In this document: piece by piece, positions 25,909 to 34,092 of the stretch | Layout: every line of letters begins with the position of its first letter | How positions within the stretch are numbered: the stretch's first letter is position 1 | Assembly: GCA_902810755.1 (NCBI GenBank) | Contig: CADDYT010000014.1 | Location: 1-62,349, forward strand | DNA from: Chloroflexota bacterium | GTDB lineage: Bacteria > Chloroflexota > Ktedonobacteria > Ktedonobacterales > Ktedonobacteraceae | Reading direction: 5' to 3' | Length of the DNA: 62,349 nt | The notes under the pieces: model-generated | What the model was told of the DNA's origin: nothing | The model's database searches: none | What the model saw: the letters and a program-made list of their open reading frames with translations, nothing else | Made by a program: the position numbers and the translations under genes

Positions 25909-27174
25909 TTACCCGACAGGCCCTGCCAGCGATAAAGCGGCCTCTGACCGGCTCGCGGGCAGCACTCGTTGATAGAGTTCTACCAGGCGTTCCCCCATAA
26001 TCGACCAGTCATGGTTGCGCTCCATATAGTCGCGTCCATTACGACTGAGGGATGCGCGCAGGTCGGGGTTGCCGAGCAGGCGCAAAGTAGCATCGGCGAA
26101 TGCCTGCGGCGTAGCGGCGACCAGCAGATCGCGTCCGGGCTGCGCGCCCAGCCCGGACGCGGCCTGCTCAGCTACCACTACCGGCGTTCCCAGCGCCATC
26201 GCCTCCAGCACCTTATTCTGGATACCAACGCTATAGACCATCGGGCTGAGCATAACCTCGGCGCGGGCGATGTAGGGGCGAATATCCTCTACGTAACCCG
26301 TCACTTCGACGCGCGGGTCTTCGGCAAGGGCCAGAACCGACTTCGGCGGCCTGCTGCCGACGATGGTGAGCGTCGCTTCGGGTCGCTGCTGCCAGATGAG
26401 CGGCATAATCTGCCGGTAGAGGTAGAGGGCGGTCGCCACGTTGGCATGGTAGCTCATCTTGCCGGAAAAGACAATGTTGACGGGACGAATGTCCTGCTGA
26501 CGCGGGCGAAAATAGTCCAGGTCAACACCGTTGGGCAGCACAAAAATATGTTTGCCGAGGTTCTCGTCGCTGCTCGTGAGATCATGCATGCGGGCGCGCA
26601 GCAGTTCAATCATGGCCTGGCGGTCGCGTTCTGAGGTGACGATGGTGCAGGGCAATTTTTTCAGCACGTCCGCCTCGTAGCGGCGCGTGCGCCCGTGATC
26701 GAGCGCGGCCACCAGCCGCACGGAGCGAGCGGGACCGGAAGCCATTGTCTGCTTGAAGAGCAGGCTGATACAGTCAACGGCATCCCACACCAGCGGGTAG
26801 CGACGCGCCAGCCCGGCTACAGAAGCGATGCCGCGCAGGTGTTCCACGTGAATCACATCGAAGGAACGTTCGGCGTAAAGCTGCTGCACCGCCTGCTTGA
26901 AACGGGTCGAGCGCGCGTAGGCCACCTGCAGCGGCAGGGAGCGCGAGCGCAGCAAGGCCACCCCGCATTTGAGAACCGAGCGCATTTTCGACTCCTCTAC
27001 CAGCCGTACATCATAGCCCTGCTGCCGCAGTTTTTCCGCGTCCGCGTATTCCTGCTCCGAGGCGCACTGCGCCAGCACGGTCACCTCATGCTTCTGCTGA
27101 AGTTGCCGCAAGAACTCGTAGCCGCGCACACGAATGCGCGAGGGTGGATAGGGCGTCACAAACAGAATGCGCAT
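25909..27174 (-). CDS. GT4-family glycosyltransferase (sugar transferase PEP-CTERM/EpsH type)
   Basis: 421 residues from the ATG at 27174, which has AGGAGAGGAACGAA directly upstream; the frame extends to 27219 without support. It opens MRILFVTPYPPSRIRVRGYEFL, then VLPNGVDLDYF (nucleotide-domain entry), FSGKMSYHANVATALY, VTGYVEDIRPYIARAEVMLSPMV and EAMALGTPVVVAEQAASGL (E-x7-E). This matches the group-1 transferases found beside exopolysaccharide and cell-surface sugar loci. It is the first gene of a five-gene minus-strand set ending in the GH5 enzyme. About 308 bases separate it from the divergent glycosyltransferase at 27483. Confidence 0.87.
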   Translation of the reverse strand: MRILFVTPYPPSRIRVRGYEFLRQLQQKHEVTVLAQCASEQEYADAEKLRQQGYDVRLVEESKMRSVLKCGVALLRSRSLPLQVAYARSTRFKQAVQQLYAERSFDVIHVEHLRGIASVAGLARRYPLVWDAVDCISLLFKQTMASGPARSVRLVAALDHGRTRRYEADVLKKLPCTIVTSERDRQAMIELLRARMHDLTSSDENLGKHIFVLPNGVDLDYFRPRQQDIRPVNIVFSGKMSYHANVATALYLYRQIMPLIWQQRPEATLTIVGSRPPKSVLALAEDPRVEVTGYVEDIRPYIARAEVMLSPMVYSVGIQNKVLEAMALGTPVVVAEQAASGLGAQPGRDLLVAATPQAFADATLRLLGNPDLRASLSRNGRDYMERNHDWSIMGERLVELYQRVLPASRSEAALSLAGPVG

Positions 27175-27482
27175 TTCGTTCCTCTCCTCGTCTGGCTGTG
27201 TCACACCATAGCAATACATATCAATGCTTTGATGTACCTTACGGCAAGTATACCAACATGCATGCTGCGAAACGGCATGACATCAGTTAAAACCCGGTTA
27301 CGAAAAATACACACCGGTAGCAGTTTCTCAACCAGTTCTCCCTTGCGCCACGCCGACGGCTCAGGTACACTGCACCATTGAAAGCTGGTCAGAGCAAGTC
27401 ATCCTTCCCTTCACTCAGGATGACATGCCCGAAGTAGCCTGCTTTATTGATATCGGCATATTTGCCGGAGGGGACAGATAGC
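27175..27482. other. Divergent intergenic region between two glycosyltransferases
   Basis: 308 bases without a supported gene. It must hold the promoters of both divergent transcription units, but I see no convincing -35/-10 pair on either strand. The only distinct structure is a palindrome at 27398-27424. The plus-strand gene has a good ribosome site (GGAGGGG near 27467). Confidence 0.5.
27398..27424. repeat. Short palindrome of the TGTCATNCTGAG family
   Basis: GTCATCCT at 27398-27405 and AGGATGAC at 27417-27424 with an 11-base loop (TCCCTTCACTC). On the minus strand it reads TGTCATCCTGAGTGAAGGGA, sharing its core with the larger palindromes at 32973, 38665 and 56208. Confidence 0.65.
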
Positions 27483-28730
27483 ATGCGTATCTTATTATTG
27501 AGCAATCTCTATCCGCCGCATGTGCTGGGAGGCGCGGAAATTGTGGCGCGAGACTACGCGGTACAACTGGCGACGCTGGGACACGAGGTGACGGTGTTGA
27601 CCAGTTTCTATGGGCTGAGCAAGCCGGAGCAGGATGGTCACATTCTGCGCACGTTGCACTATACTCCGGCGGCACATGTTGATCGCGGTCGTCCGCTCTG
27701 GCAGCAACTGGGACTGTTGAGCGATTATTACCGCTATTTCCACCACCCGGCCAGCGTCAGGGAACTGCGGCGCGTTATCGCGGAGACGCGACCGGACGTT
27801 CTCTATATCTGGGAAATTACGGGACTGGGCATGAATTCGCTCCTGCACGCCTTGCATGATATACCCATCCCGATCGTCTTCCACCTGGAAAGCTACTGGC
27901 TGCAATACGCGCTCACTGCTGAGACCGAGCAGACGCGGCTGCGCACAAAGCAACTCAAGAAATTGCTGATCGGCAACGTTCCTGCTCTGCACTACACCTC
28001 CATCATCGCCGCCAGCGAGGCCGTCAAACAGGAGTACGCGGCGGCTGGCTGCGACCCCAGCCGTATCGAGGTCATCTACAACGGCATCGACGCTCGCTTC
28101 CTCGATACGCCGCGCTCTTCCTCCGAAATAGACGGGTCAGATGAGATACGGCTGATCTACGTTGGACGGCTGTGCGACGAAAAAGGGGTGCATATCACCT
28201 TGAAGGCGCTGGATACGCTGGTCAATGAGCGGGGCAGGCGCAATTTTCACCTGGACATCTTCGGTGAGGGCGACGAGGCATATGTCAAAGAACTGCATGC
28301 CTTCCTGAACGAAAAACGCCTGGGCAAGCGCGTCACCTTTCACGGCAAGGTGCCGCAGGAGCAACTGATTCGCGCATATGACCAATCGACCATCATGCTC
28401 ATCCCCTCCATCTGGAAGGAGCCGTTCGGGCTGGTGGTCGCGGAAGGCATGGCGCGCGGGCTGCCCGTGATTACCTCCAATCTCGGCGGCCCTGCGGAAA
28501 TCGTCACGCCCGGCGTCGATGGCCTGCTGACCGAGCCGGGCGATGTGCAGGCTGTCGTCGCCTCCATTACTCAACTGGCAGACAATGCCGCCTTGCGCGC
28601 CCGCTTAGCCCATGCCGCCCGCGCCACCGTGCAGGAGCGTTTCATGATCGAGAAAAACGCGCGCCGCGTGGAAGCCCATTTACAGCGCGCCATCCAGTCG
28701 GAGACGAAGCCGGTGGCGCTGACTTTCTAA
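27483..28730 (+). CDS. GT4-family glycosyltransferase
   Basis: 415 residues from the ATG at 27483, with GGAGGGG 10-15 bases upstream. The N-terminal domain begins MRILLLSNLYPPHVLGGAE, with the Gly-Gly loop that contacts donor phosphate in GT4 enzymes. The C-terminal domain has VIYNGIDARFL, IRLIYVGRLCDEKGVHITL, VTFHGKVPQEQLIRAYDQS, PSIWKEPFGLVVAEGMARGLPVIT and SNLGGPAEIV. This is a well-kept retaining transferase with the E-x7-E motif (PFGLVVAEG). It faces away from the other glycosyltransferase genes, yet similarity in type suggests that it belongs to the same surface-sugar pathway. Acceptor and sugar are unknown. Confidence 0.9.
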   Translation: MRILLLSNLYPPHVLGGAEIVARDYAVQLATLGHEVTVLTSFYGLSKPEQDGHILRTLHYTPAAHVDRGRPLWQQLGLLSDYYRYFHHPASVRELRRVIAETRPDVLYIWEITGLGMNSLLHALHDIPIPIVFHLESYWLQYALTAETEQTRLRTKQLKKLLIGNVPALHYTSIIAASEAVKQEYAAAGCDPSRIEVIYNGIDARFLDTPRSSSEIDGSDEIRLIYVGRLCDEKGVHITLKALDTLVNERGRRNFHLDIFGEGDEAYVKELHAFLNEKRLGKRVTFHGKVPQEQLIRAYDQSTIMLIPSIWKEPFGLVVAEGMARGLPVITSNLGGPAEIVTPGVDGLLTEPGDVQAVVASITQLADNAALRARLAHAARATVQERFMIEKNARRVEAHLQRAIQSETKPVALTF

Positions 28731-28885
28731 CCGAACACCGGGTTCAGCCTGATGACTCACCTGTGCTTTCCTGGCCGGTGTGATACACTGCATACGGACG
28801 CACATCCCTGATGGGCAATCGCGGGTAATCTATGCCCGCTTGAAACGTATGATAAAAGATATTGATAGAATTGGAGATTTTTTGC

Positions 28886-30751
28886 ATGGCTGATACACAG
28901 AGCAGTACACCTGTCCCATTGATTCCGTTGCAGGCGCTGTTTGGCAACCCGGTCAAAACGAGTCCGAGGGTTTCGCCGGATGGGAAACGCATGGCGTACA
29001 TCGCTCCGGTGAATAATGTTTTGAATGTCTGGGTAGGAACCATTGGCAAGGATGATTACGAGCCGGTCACGAATGACACGGATCGCGGCATCCGTTTCTA
29101 CTTCTGGGCCAAAGATAACCGGCATATCCTCTATATTCAGGATAAGGCAGGCGATGAGAACTGGCGTCTGTACGCGACCGACCTGGAAACGAAGGAGACG
29201 CGCGACCTGACGCCGTTCGAGAATGTACAGGTACATATCATCGATGTCGATAAGCATTTCCCTGACGAACTGCTGATCGGCATGAACAAAGAGAACCCGC
29301 AGGTACATGATGTCTACCGCGTCACCATCTCAACGGGCGAAATGACGATGGTGGCGAAAAATCCGGGCAATATCGCAGGCTGGGTGAGCGACGCGGACTT
29401 CAAGGTACGCGGCGCGGTCGCCACTTTGCCAGATGGCAGTTCACAGATGCTGGTGCGCGAAAGCGAGCAGGCGGAATGGCAGGTTTTGCTCACCTGGGGG
29501 CCGGATGACGCGCTCAATAGCGGCCCGGTCAGCTTCACGAAGGATGGGCAGGCGATCTACCTGGAAGATTCGAGCAATGCCAACACCAGCCGACTGGTGA
29601 AGATGGGCATTGCCAGCGGCGAACGGACGGTGCTGGCCGAAGACCCGCACTACGATATCGGCGGCGTGATGATCCAGCCCGACACGCTGGAAGTGCAGGC
29701 GGTGGCCTTCAACCGCGAACGCACCGAATGGCAGGTTCTCGACCCCTCTATTGAAGACGATTTTGAGGCTATTCGCGCGCTGCACCGGGGCGATTTCGGC
29801 GTCATCAGCCGCGACAATGCCGACGAGACGTGGGTCATCTCCTTCACCGTCGATAACGGGCCGGTGCCGTTCTATGCCTACCGGCGCGGGGAGCGCAAGG
29901 GAACCTTCCTCTTTGACAACCAGCCCGAACTGAACAAATATGTACTGGCAACGATGGAGCCGATTTCCTTCACCTCACGCGACGGGCTGACCATTCACGG
30001 CTACCTGACGCGCCCGCCCTGGGGCGAGCAAACCAACCTGCCAATGGTACTCAACGTTCACGGCGGTCCCTGGGCGCGCGATACCTGGGGCTACAACCCG
30101 GAGGCGCAATGGCTCGCCAACCGGGGCTACGCCTGTCTGCAGGTCAACTTTCGCGGCTCAACCGGCTTCGGCAAAGATTTTCTCAACGCCGGCAACCGCG
30201 AATGGGGGCGCAAAATGCACAACGACCTGGTAGATGCCGTCCACTGGGCTATCGAGCAGGGCATTGCCGACCCGAAGCGCGTGGGCATCTACGGCGGTTC
30301 CTATGGCGGCTATGCCGCCCTCGTCGGCGCCACCTTCACGCCCGACCTCTTCGCCTGCGCCGTCGACATCGTGGGGCCGAGCAATCTCATAACCCTGATT
30401 AAGACCATTCCACCCTACTGGTCAACGTTCCTGGCAAACTTCCATAATCGCGTGGGCAACCCGGAGACGGAGGAAGAGTTCCTGAAGTCGCGCTCGCCGC
30501 TTTTCAAGGTCGATCAGATCAAGATTCCCATGCTCATCGCGCAGGGGGCAAACGACCCGCGTGTGAAGCAGGCGGAATCGGAGCAGATCGTCAACGCCAT
30601 GAAGAGTCGCGGCATCGACTACGAATACCTGCTCTTCCCCGACGAAGGACACGGCTTCGCCAAACCGGAAAACCGGCTCAAGTTCTACGCCGCCGCCGAA
30701 AAGTTCCTCGCCCGCTACCTGGGCGGTCGCTACGAAGGCGCGAACGAGTAG
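28886..30751 (+). CDS. S9-family prolyl oligopeptidase / acylaminoacyl-peptidase
   Basis: 621 residues. The N-terminal two-thirds (about 20-355) form a seven-bladed beta-propeller, starting with [19 protein letters not shown]. The C-terminal alpha/beta-hydrolase domain (about 360-621) contains [21 protein letters not shown], the nucleophile Ser in [13 protein letters not shown], the Asp in GANDPRV and the His in DEGHGF. A cytosolic serine peptidase of the S9C type is expected to remove residues or acyl-residues from short peptides. There is no signal peptide. The ATG at 28886 has GGAG 10 bases upstream; a TTG at 28862 in the same frame is less likely. A large palindrome follows the gene. Confidence 0.93.
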   Translation: MADTQSSTPVPLIPLQALFGNPVKTSPRVSPDGKRMAYIAPVNNVLNVWVGTIGKDDYEPVTNDTDRGIRFYFWAKDNRHILYIQDKAGDENWRLYATDLETKETRDLTPFENVQVHIIDVDKHFPDELLIGMNKENPQVHDVYRVTISTGEMTMVAKNPGNIAGWVSDADFKVRGAVATLPDGSSQMLVRESEQAEWQVLLTWGPDDALNSGPVSFTKDGQAIYLEDSSNANTSRLVKMGIASGERTVLAEDPHYDIGGVMIQPDTLEVQAVAFNRERTEWQVLDPSIEDDFEAIRALHRGDFGVISRDNADETWVISFTVDNGPVPFYAYRRGERKGTFLFDNQPELNKYVLATMEPISFTSRDGLTIHGYLTRPPWGEQTNLPMVLNVHGGPWARDTWGYNPEAQWLANRGYACLQVNFRGSTGFGKDFLNAGNREWGRKMHNDLVDAVHWAIEQGIADPKRVGIYGGSYGGYAALVGATFTPDLFACAVDIVGPSNLITLIKTIPPYWSTFLANFHNRVGNPETEEEFLKSRSPLFKVDQIKIPMLIAQGANDPRVKQAESEQIVNAMKSRGIDYEYLLFPDEGHGFAKPENRLKFYAAAEKFLARYLGGRYEGANE

Positions 30752-30782
30752 GACACAGTGAAATTGTCCCCTCCCCTCTCAC

Positions 30783-30847
30783 GCGGAGCGGCAAAGAGCC
30801 GTTAGCCCTTCGCGGCACTCAGGACTAACGGCTCTTTGCCGCTCCGC
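30783..30847. repeat. 23-bp perfect palindrome after the S9 peptidase gene
   Basis: The left arm at 30783-30805 (GCGGAGCGGCAAAGAGCCGT...) pairs perfectly with 30825-30847 around a 19-base loop, beginning 31 bases past the stop at 30751. No U-tract follows, so a classic intrinsic terminator is doubtful, though the stem would be very stable. Confidence 0.8.
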
Positions 30848-30918
30848 ATGACATGTCCCGGTCACTTTTCCATAGCATGCCATAAAAACGTGGCCCCGAC
30901 GTGTCATGCGGAGCGGCA
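30837..30918. repeat. Second, overlapping inverted repeat sharing an arm with 30783-30847
   Basis: TGCCGCTCCGCATGACA at 30837-30853 is matched exactly by its complement TGTCATGCGGAGCGGCA at 30902-30918. The right arm of the first palindrome therefore also pairs with a third copy, giving two mutually exclusive hairpins just upstream of the promoter of the next gene. Confidence 0.8.
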
Positions 30919-30923
30919 CACCC

Positions 30924-30953
30924 TTGACAATCCCTGCCATTCTATGTTATTCT
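30924..30953 (+). promoter_or_regulatory. Candidate promoter of the ArsR/DUF2087 regulator operon
   Basis: TTGACA at 30924-30929 and TATTCT at 30948-30953 with an 18-bp spacer, placing the start of transcription near 30960, about 35-40 bases ahead of the ATG. It directly abuts the inverted repeat ending at 30918. Confidence 0.55.
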
Positions 30954-30993
30954 TCTATCAGATAAATATGCACATATTCGCATAATCAGAAAG

Positions 30994-32415
30994 ATGGCTT
31001 CCATGACTGATTTGTCTCAACGAACAGCTCCTGTACGGGTGGCGCTGGAGCCGGTGTACAACGTGCTGAACAGCTTTTCGCTGCTCAATGAGGTCGGCAA
31101 ACTGCCCGGTCTCAATAGCAAGATCGTGCAAATGGCGGCGGCGTTTTCGCCTGAGCAGCTTCATGCCAACCGGCTATTATTCGAGGGGCTGCGCGATGCG
31201 CTGGCGCCAGAGCAGGATGGAGAAGAGTTTTCTGCTTTTCTGAAGTACCTGAGCGAGCAGAACCCGGATGCGGTACGAGACCGCGCGCTTGAGCGGCTGC
31301 GCGCGCGCTTTATCCGGCGCGCCTCATCTGAAAATACTGAAGGTGATTTGATTGCGCCAGACGCAGCGCGTTTATTGAACGATATGCAGGCGTATCTGGC
31401 CTGTGTGAAGTACGCGCAGGGAGACACGCCCTTTGACGCGGCGCTGCATACAGAGGTTCATCGCCTGCTCAACGACGCGCCCGCGCTGCATACAATGCTG
31501 GTTTCCCACCTTGAAACGCTGTGGAATATGGCCTTTGAGGCGGAGTGGAAGCGCGTGCAGCGATCACTGCGCTGGCAGGTTGAGATGTTTACATACAATC
31601 TGGATGAGCAAGCGGCGGTCGGTGAAGTTTTCTCCATCCTGACGGGGCGCGAACTGCCATCTGACATAACCAGACGGCTTGCTGGCGCGCAGGAAATCAT
31701 CCTTGTGCCATCGTGGCACACGGGACGCAATGTGACGCTGTGGGAGGATGAGAGGAGTAGCAGGCTGTTCTTCAGCGAGCCACCCAATTACGATGTCGCG
31801 CAGCGAGACATACCGATGGGGCGTCCCGAACTACGGGCGCGACTGAGCGCGCTGGCGGATGAGACGCGACTGCGCATTCTGGAATTGCTCGCGCAGCAGG
31901 ATGAATTGCCTGCGCAGGAGATCATCACGCAGCTGGGTCTGAGCCAGTCGAACGTCTCGCGCCACCTGAAGCAACTGGTCTCGGCAGGCTTTCTCTACGA
32001 GCGGCGCGGGGAGGGCGCGAACAAAACCTATCGTCTGAGTTCTTTCTACTTTGAGCGCACGGCGCGCGCCCTGCACCAGCTAGCATTGGGCGAGCAGGTA
32101 CAGAGCGCAGAGATACAGAGCGGCCAGCAGACGCCACAGGAATTGAGACGTTTCCTGGATCGCAGCGGCAGGCTGACGACATGGCCCCCGGCCCGCCAGC
32201 GCGATAAGCTGCTGATTCTGGAATACCTGGCGAGCTTCTTTGAGCCTGGGCGCATCTACAGCGAAAAAGAGGTCAATGAGCTATTGCTACAGCATAGCGC
32301 CTTCAAAGATGCGGCAGCCTTGCGGCGCGCGCTCTATGAGTTCCGCTTCATGAGCCGCACCCGCGACGGCGCCAGCTACTGGCTGATCGATACAGAGACG
32401 CCAGAGGGGGAGTGA
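30994..32415 (+). CDS. ArsR-type HTH regulator fused to DUF2087
   Basis: 473 residues in three parts. Residues 1-270 form a helical region like the ligand-binding part of large ArsR-family regulators (VRVALEPVYNVLNSFSLLNEVGKLPG). Residues about 275-350 form a winged helix: LRARLSALADETRLRILELL, then QEIITQLGLSQSNVSRHLKQLVSAGFLYERR. Residues about 387-470 match DUF2087 (TTWPPARQRDKLLILEYLASFF, RIYSEKEVNELLLQ, ALRRALYEFRFMSRTRDGASYWLI). The HTH lacks the metal-binding cysteines of classic ArsR, so the signal is probably not a metal. A second ATG at 31003 is an alternative start. It is followed after 6 bases by a GNAT acetyltransferase gene, probably co-transcribed. Confidence 0.85.
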   Translation: MASMTDLSQRTAPVRVALEPVYNVLNSFSLLNEVGKLPGLNSKIVQMAAAFSPEQLHANRLLFEGLRDALAPEQDGEEFSAFLKYLSEQNPDAVRDRALERLRARFIRRASSENTEGDLIAPDAARLLNDMQAYLACVKYAQGDTPFDAALHTEVHRLLNDAPALHTMLVSHLETLWNMAFEAEWKRVQRSLRWQVEMFTYNLDEQAAVGEVFSILTGRELPSDITRRLAGAQEIILVPSWHTGRNVTLWEDERSSRLFFSEPPNYDVAQRDIPMGRPELRARLSALADETRLRILELLAQQDELPAQEIITQLGLSQSNVSRHLKQLVSAGFLYERRGEGANKTYRLSSFYFERTARALHQLALGEQVQSAEIQSGQQTPQELRRFLDRSGRLTTWPPARQRDKLLILEYLASFFEPGRIYSEKEVNELLLQHSAFKDAAALRRALYEFRFMSRTRDGASYWLIDTETPEGE

Positions 32416-32421
32416 GAAACG

Positions 32422-32949
32422 ATGATCGAACTGGAAAGCGAACGCTTATTCATCCGCGAAATGACGGCGGATGATCTGGAAAAGGTGCTGCCGGTGTATC
32501 TGAGCAACCCGGACTTTTTGCAGCAGATGGAAGGCTCGGAGGGTGAGGCGGGCCGCTATGACCTGGCACGCTGGCAGCGCGACTGGCACATTGCGCAGAT
32601 GATGCCCGGAAGGCACACGCTGGCCTGCTACCTGAAAGAGACGGGCGAGGCGGTCGGCTACGTCGAATTCCTGGAAGAACACGATGACGGCGCGCCATGG
32701 ATTGGCGTGCTGACCATCCATAGCGCGCACCAGCGACAGGGGCTTGGTACGGAGGCATTCCAGCGGCTGATCGCGCATTTTCGCGAGGAGTACGGCTGGC
32801 CGCTGATCCGCGTGGGGGTACTGGAACGTAACGAGGCCGGGCTGGGCTTTGCGAAGCATCTCGGTTTCCAGCCACTCCGGCGGCTCACCTCACGTATGTC
32901 GGGCGGTGTCCAGCAGTTCGTTGTGTGTGAGCGGTCGCTCAACGAATGA
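32422..32949 (+). CDS. GNAT-family N-acetyltransferase
   Basis: 175 residues of the RimJ/RimL-like GNAT type. It begins IELESERLFIREMTADDLEKVLPVY. Beta 4 is WIGVLTIHSAHQRQGLGTEAFQRLI, which contains the acetyl-CoA pyrophosphate loop Q-x-x-G-x-G/A (QRQGLGTE), and VLERNEAGLGFAKHLGFQPL closes the fold. It acetylates an amino group of an unknown acceptor. The start is 6 bases after the regulator stop, so the pair is an operon. Transcription then runs into a 25-bp palindrome before the convergent HAD gene. Confidence 0.88.
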   Translation: MIELESERLFIREMTADDLEKVLPVYLSNPDFLQQMEGSEGEAGRYDLARWQRDWHIAQMMPGRHTLACYLKETGEAVGYVEFLEEHDDGAPWIGVLTIHSAHQRQGLGTEAFQRLIAHFREEYGWPLIRVGVLERNEAGLGFAKHLGFQPLRRLTSRMSGGVQQFVVCERSLNE

Positions 32950-32972
32950 GGCAATAAAAACCGACTTTGACA

Positions 32973-33055
32973 TGTCATACTGAGCGGTCGCGAAGCATCC
33001 AATTTTGCCATCTTGAAAATGGGCCTCGGCTGCTTCGCGACCGCTCAGTATGACA
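32973..33055. repeat. 25-bp perfect palindrome between convergent genes
   Basis: The left arm at 32973-32997 (TGTCATACTGAGCGGTCGCG...) pairs exactly with 33031-33055, around a 33-base loop. It fills the gap between the GNAT gene (ends 32949) and the HAD gene (ends 33065 on the minus strand). Its outer end TGTCATACTGAGCG and inner GCGAAGCATC are shared with the palindrome at 56208. Confidence 0.85.
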
Positions 33056-33064
33056 ATGCTCCTG

Positions 33065-33856
33065 TTATTTTTCCTGGAATGAGGTAAGCCAGCCAGGCAG
33101 ATCGGCGATAGAGGGAAGAATGGCGTCGGGATGGATGCGCTGGAGCAGAGGGGAGTCGGGCTGGTGTTTACCGGTGCAGACGAGCAGGCCGCGCAAGCCC
33201 ACTCGCTGCGCGCCGCCGATATCGTTTTCGATGTCGTCTCCCACCATGATCGCCTCAGAGGCGGGGACGCCAATGGATTGCAGGGCCTGCTCGAAGAAGG
33301 CACGGTCGGGCTTGCCGAGAATGATCGCCTGCTGGCCTGTCGCCAGTTCGAGGGCATGGATGTAGGCGCCGCTGTCAAGCATCAGCCCCCCGGCGGTTTT
33401 CCAGTAGAGATTTTTGTGTGTGCCGAGCAGGATAGCGCCGTTCATGATCTGGCGAAAGGCATGATTCATAGCCTCGTAAGTCAGCAGTTCTTCCGCTCCG
33501 CCGATGACCACCACGTCGGCCTCTTCGTGCATGCCGACCAGTTCAATACCTGCGAAATCGGCAATGGTGTCGCCTTTGGTGAGAACCCAGCAACGCTTGC
33601 CTGCGAGGTGCCGACGAATATAGCTGGCGGTCGCCACCGGGGCCGTTATCAGTTGCTGCTCACCGATCGGCAGGCCAATTGCTTGCAGGCGGGCCGCCAG
33701 CGTGGCTCGTGCCAGCGTCGTCGTGTTGGTTACAAAGCAAAAACGATAGCCCTGCCGCTCCAGCCAGCGCAGCGTTTCCACTGCCCCCTCGATGGGACGC
33801 ATGCTGACATGCAGCACCCCATCCACATCCAGAAGTACACCCCGAACCAGTGACAT
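33065..33856 (-). CDS. HAD-IIA family sugar/nucleotide phosphatase (NagD-like)
   Basis: 263 residues of the haloacid dehalogenase superfamily, class IIA. Motif I is GVLLDVDGVLHV (residues 6-17, nucleophile Asp in DVDGVL). Motif II is VTNTTT. A class IIA cap follows (about 85-175), motif III Lys is in ILGKPDRAFFEQAL, and motif IV is MVGDDIENDIGGA. The sequence is closest to the HAD-SF-IIA proteins resembling LHPP/HDHD2. Members hydrolyse phosphosugars, nucleotides or pyridoxal phosphate, so the substrate stays open. It is convergent with the GNAT gene, and the intervening palindrome may end both transcripts. Confidence 0.9.
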   Translation of the reverse strand: MSLVRGVLLDVDGVLHVSMRPIEGAVETLRWLERQGYRFCFVTNTTTLARATLAARLQAIGLPIGEQQLITAPVATASYIRRHLAGKRCWVLTKGDTIADFAGIELVGMHEEADVVVIGGAEELLTYEAMNHAFRQIMNGAILLGTHKNLYWKTAGGLMLDSGAYIHALELATGQQAIILGKPDRAFFEQALQSIGVPASEAIMVGDDIENDIGGAQRVGLRGLLVCTGKHQPDSPLLQRIHPDAILPSIADLPGWLTSFQEK

Positions 33857-34019
33857 GACGCTATCCTCCTCTTCTCGTTTATGCTAATATATAGGAGTTA
33901 CTCAAAATGCGCAAGCGGACAAAATAGGACAGACTGCCTATAAAAGTATCCCTTCTGTCGACTGTTCCGTTTGAAGAACAGGGAAGACGTTGAAAAACTG
34001 TGGTATAGAAACGAGCAAC

Positions 34020-34048
34020 ATGACATCACAGAAAAGATGATGTATAAT
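34020..34048 (+). promoter_or_regulatory. Promoter of the FHA-kinase gene
   Basis: ATGACA at 34020-34025 and a perfect TATAAT at 34043-34048, with a 17-bp spacer. Transcription would start near 34055, giving a 5' leader of about 38 bases containing AGGAG before the ATG at 34093. Confidence 0.7.
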
Positions 34049-34092
34049 AGCCGCGAGGAGTAGCCATTCTTTCAGTCAGGAGAAAGAGCGGG

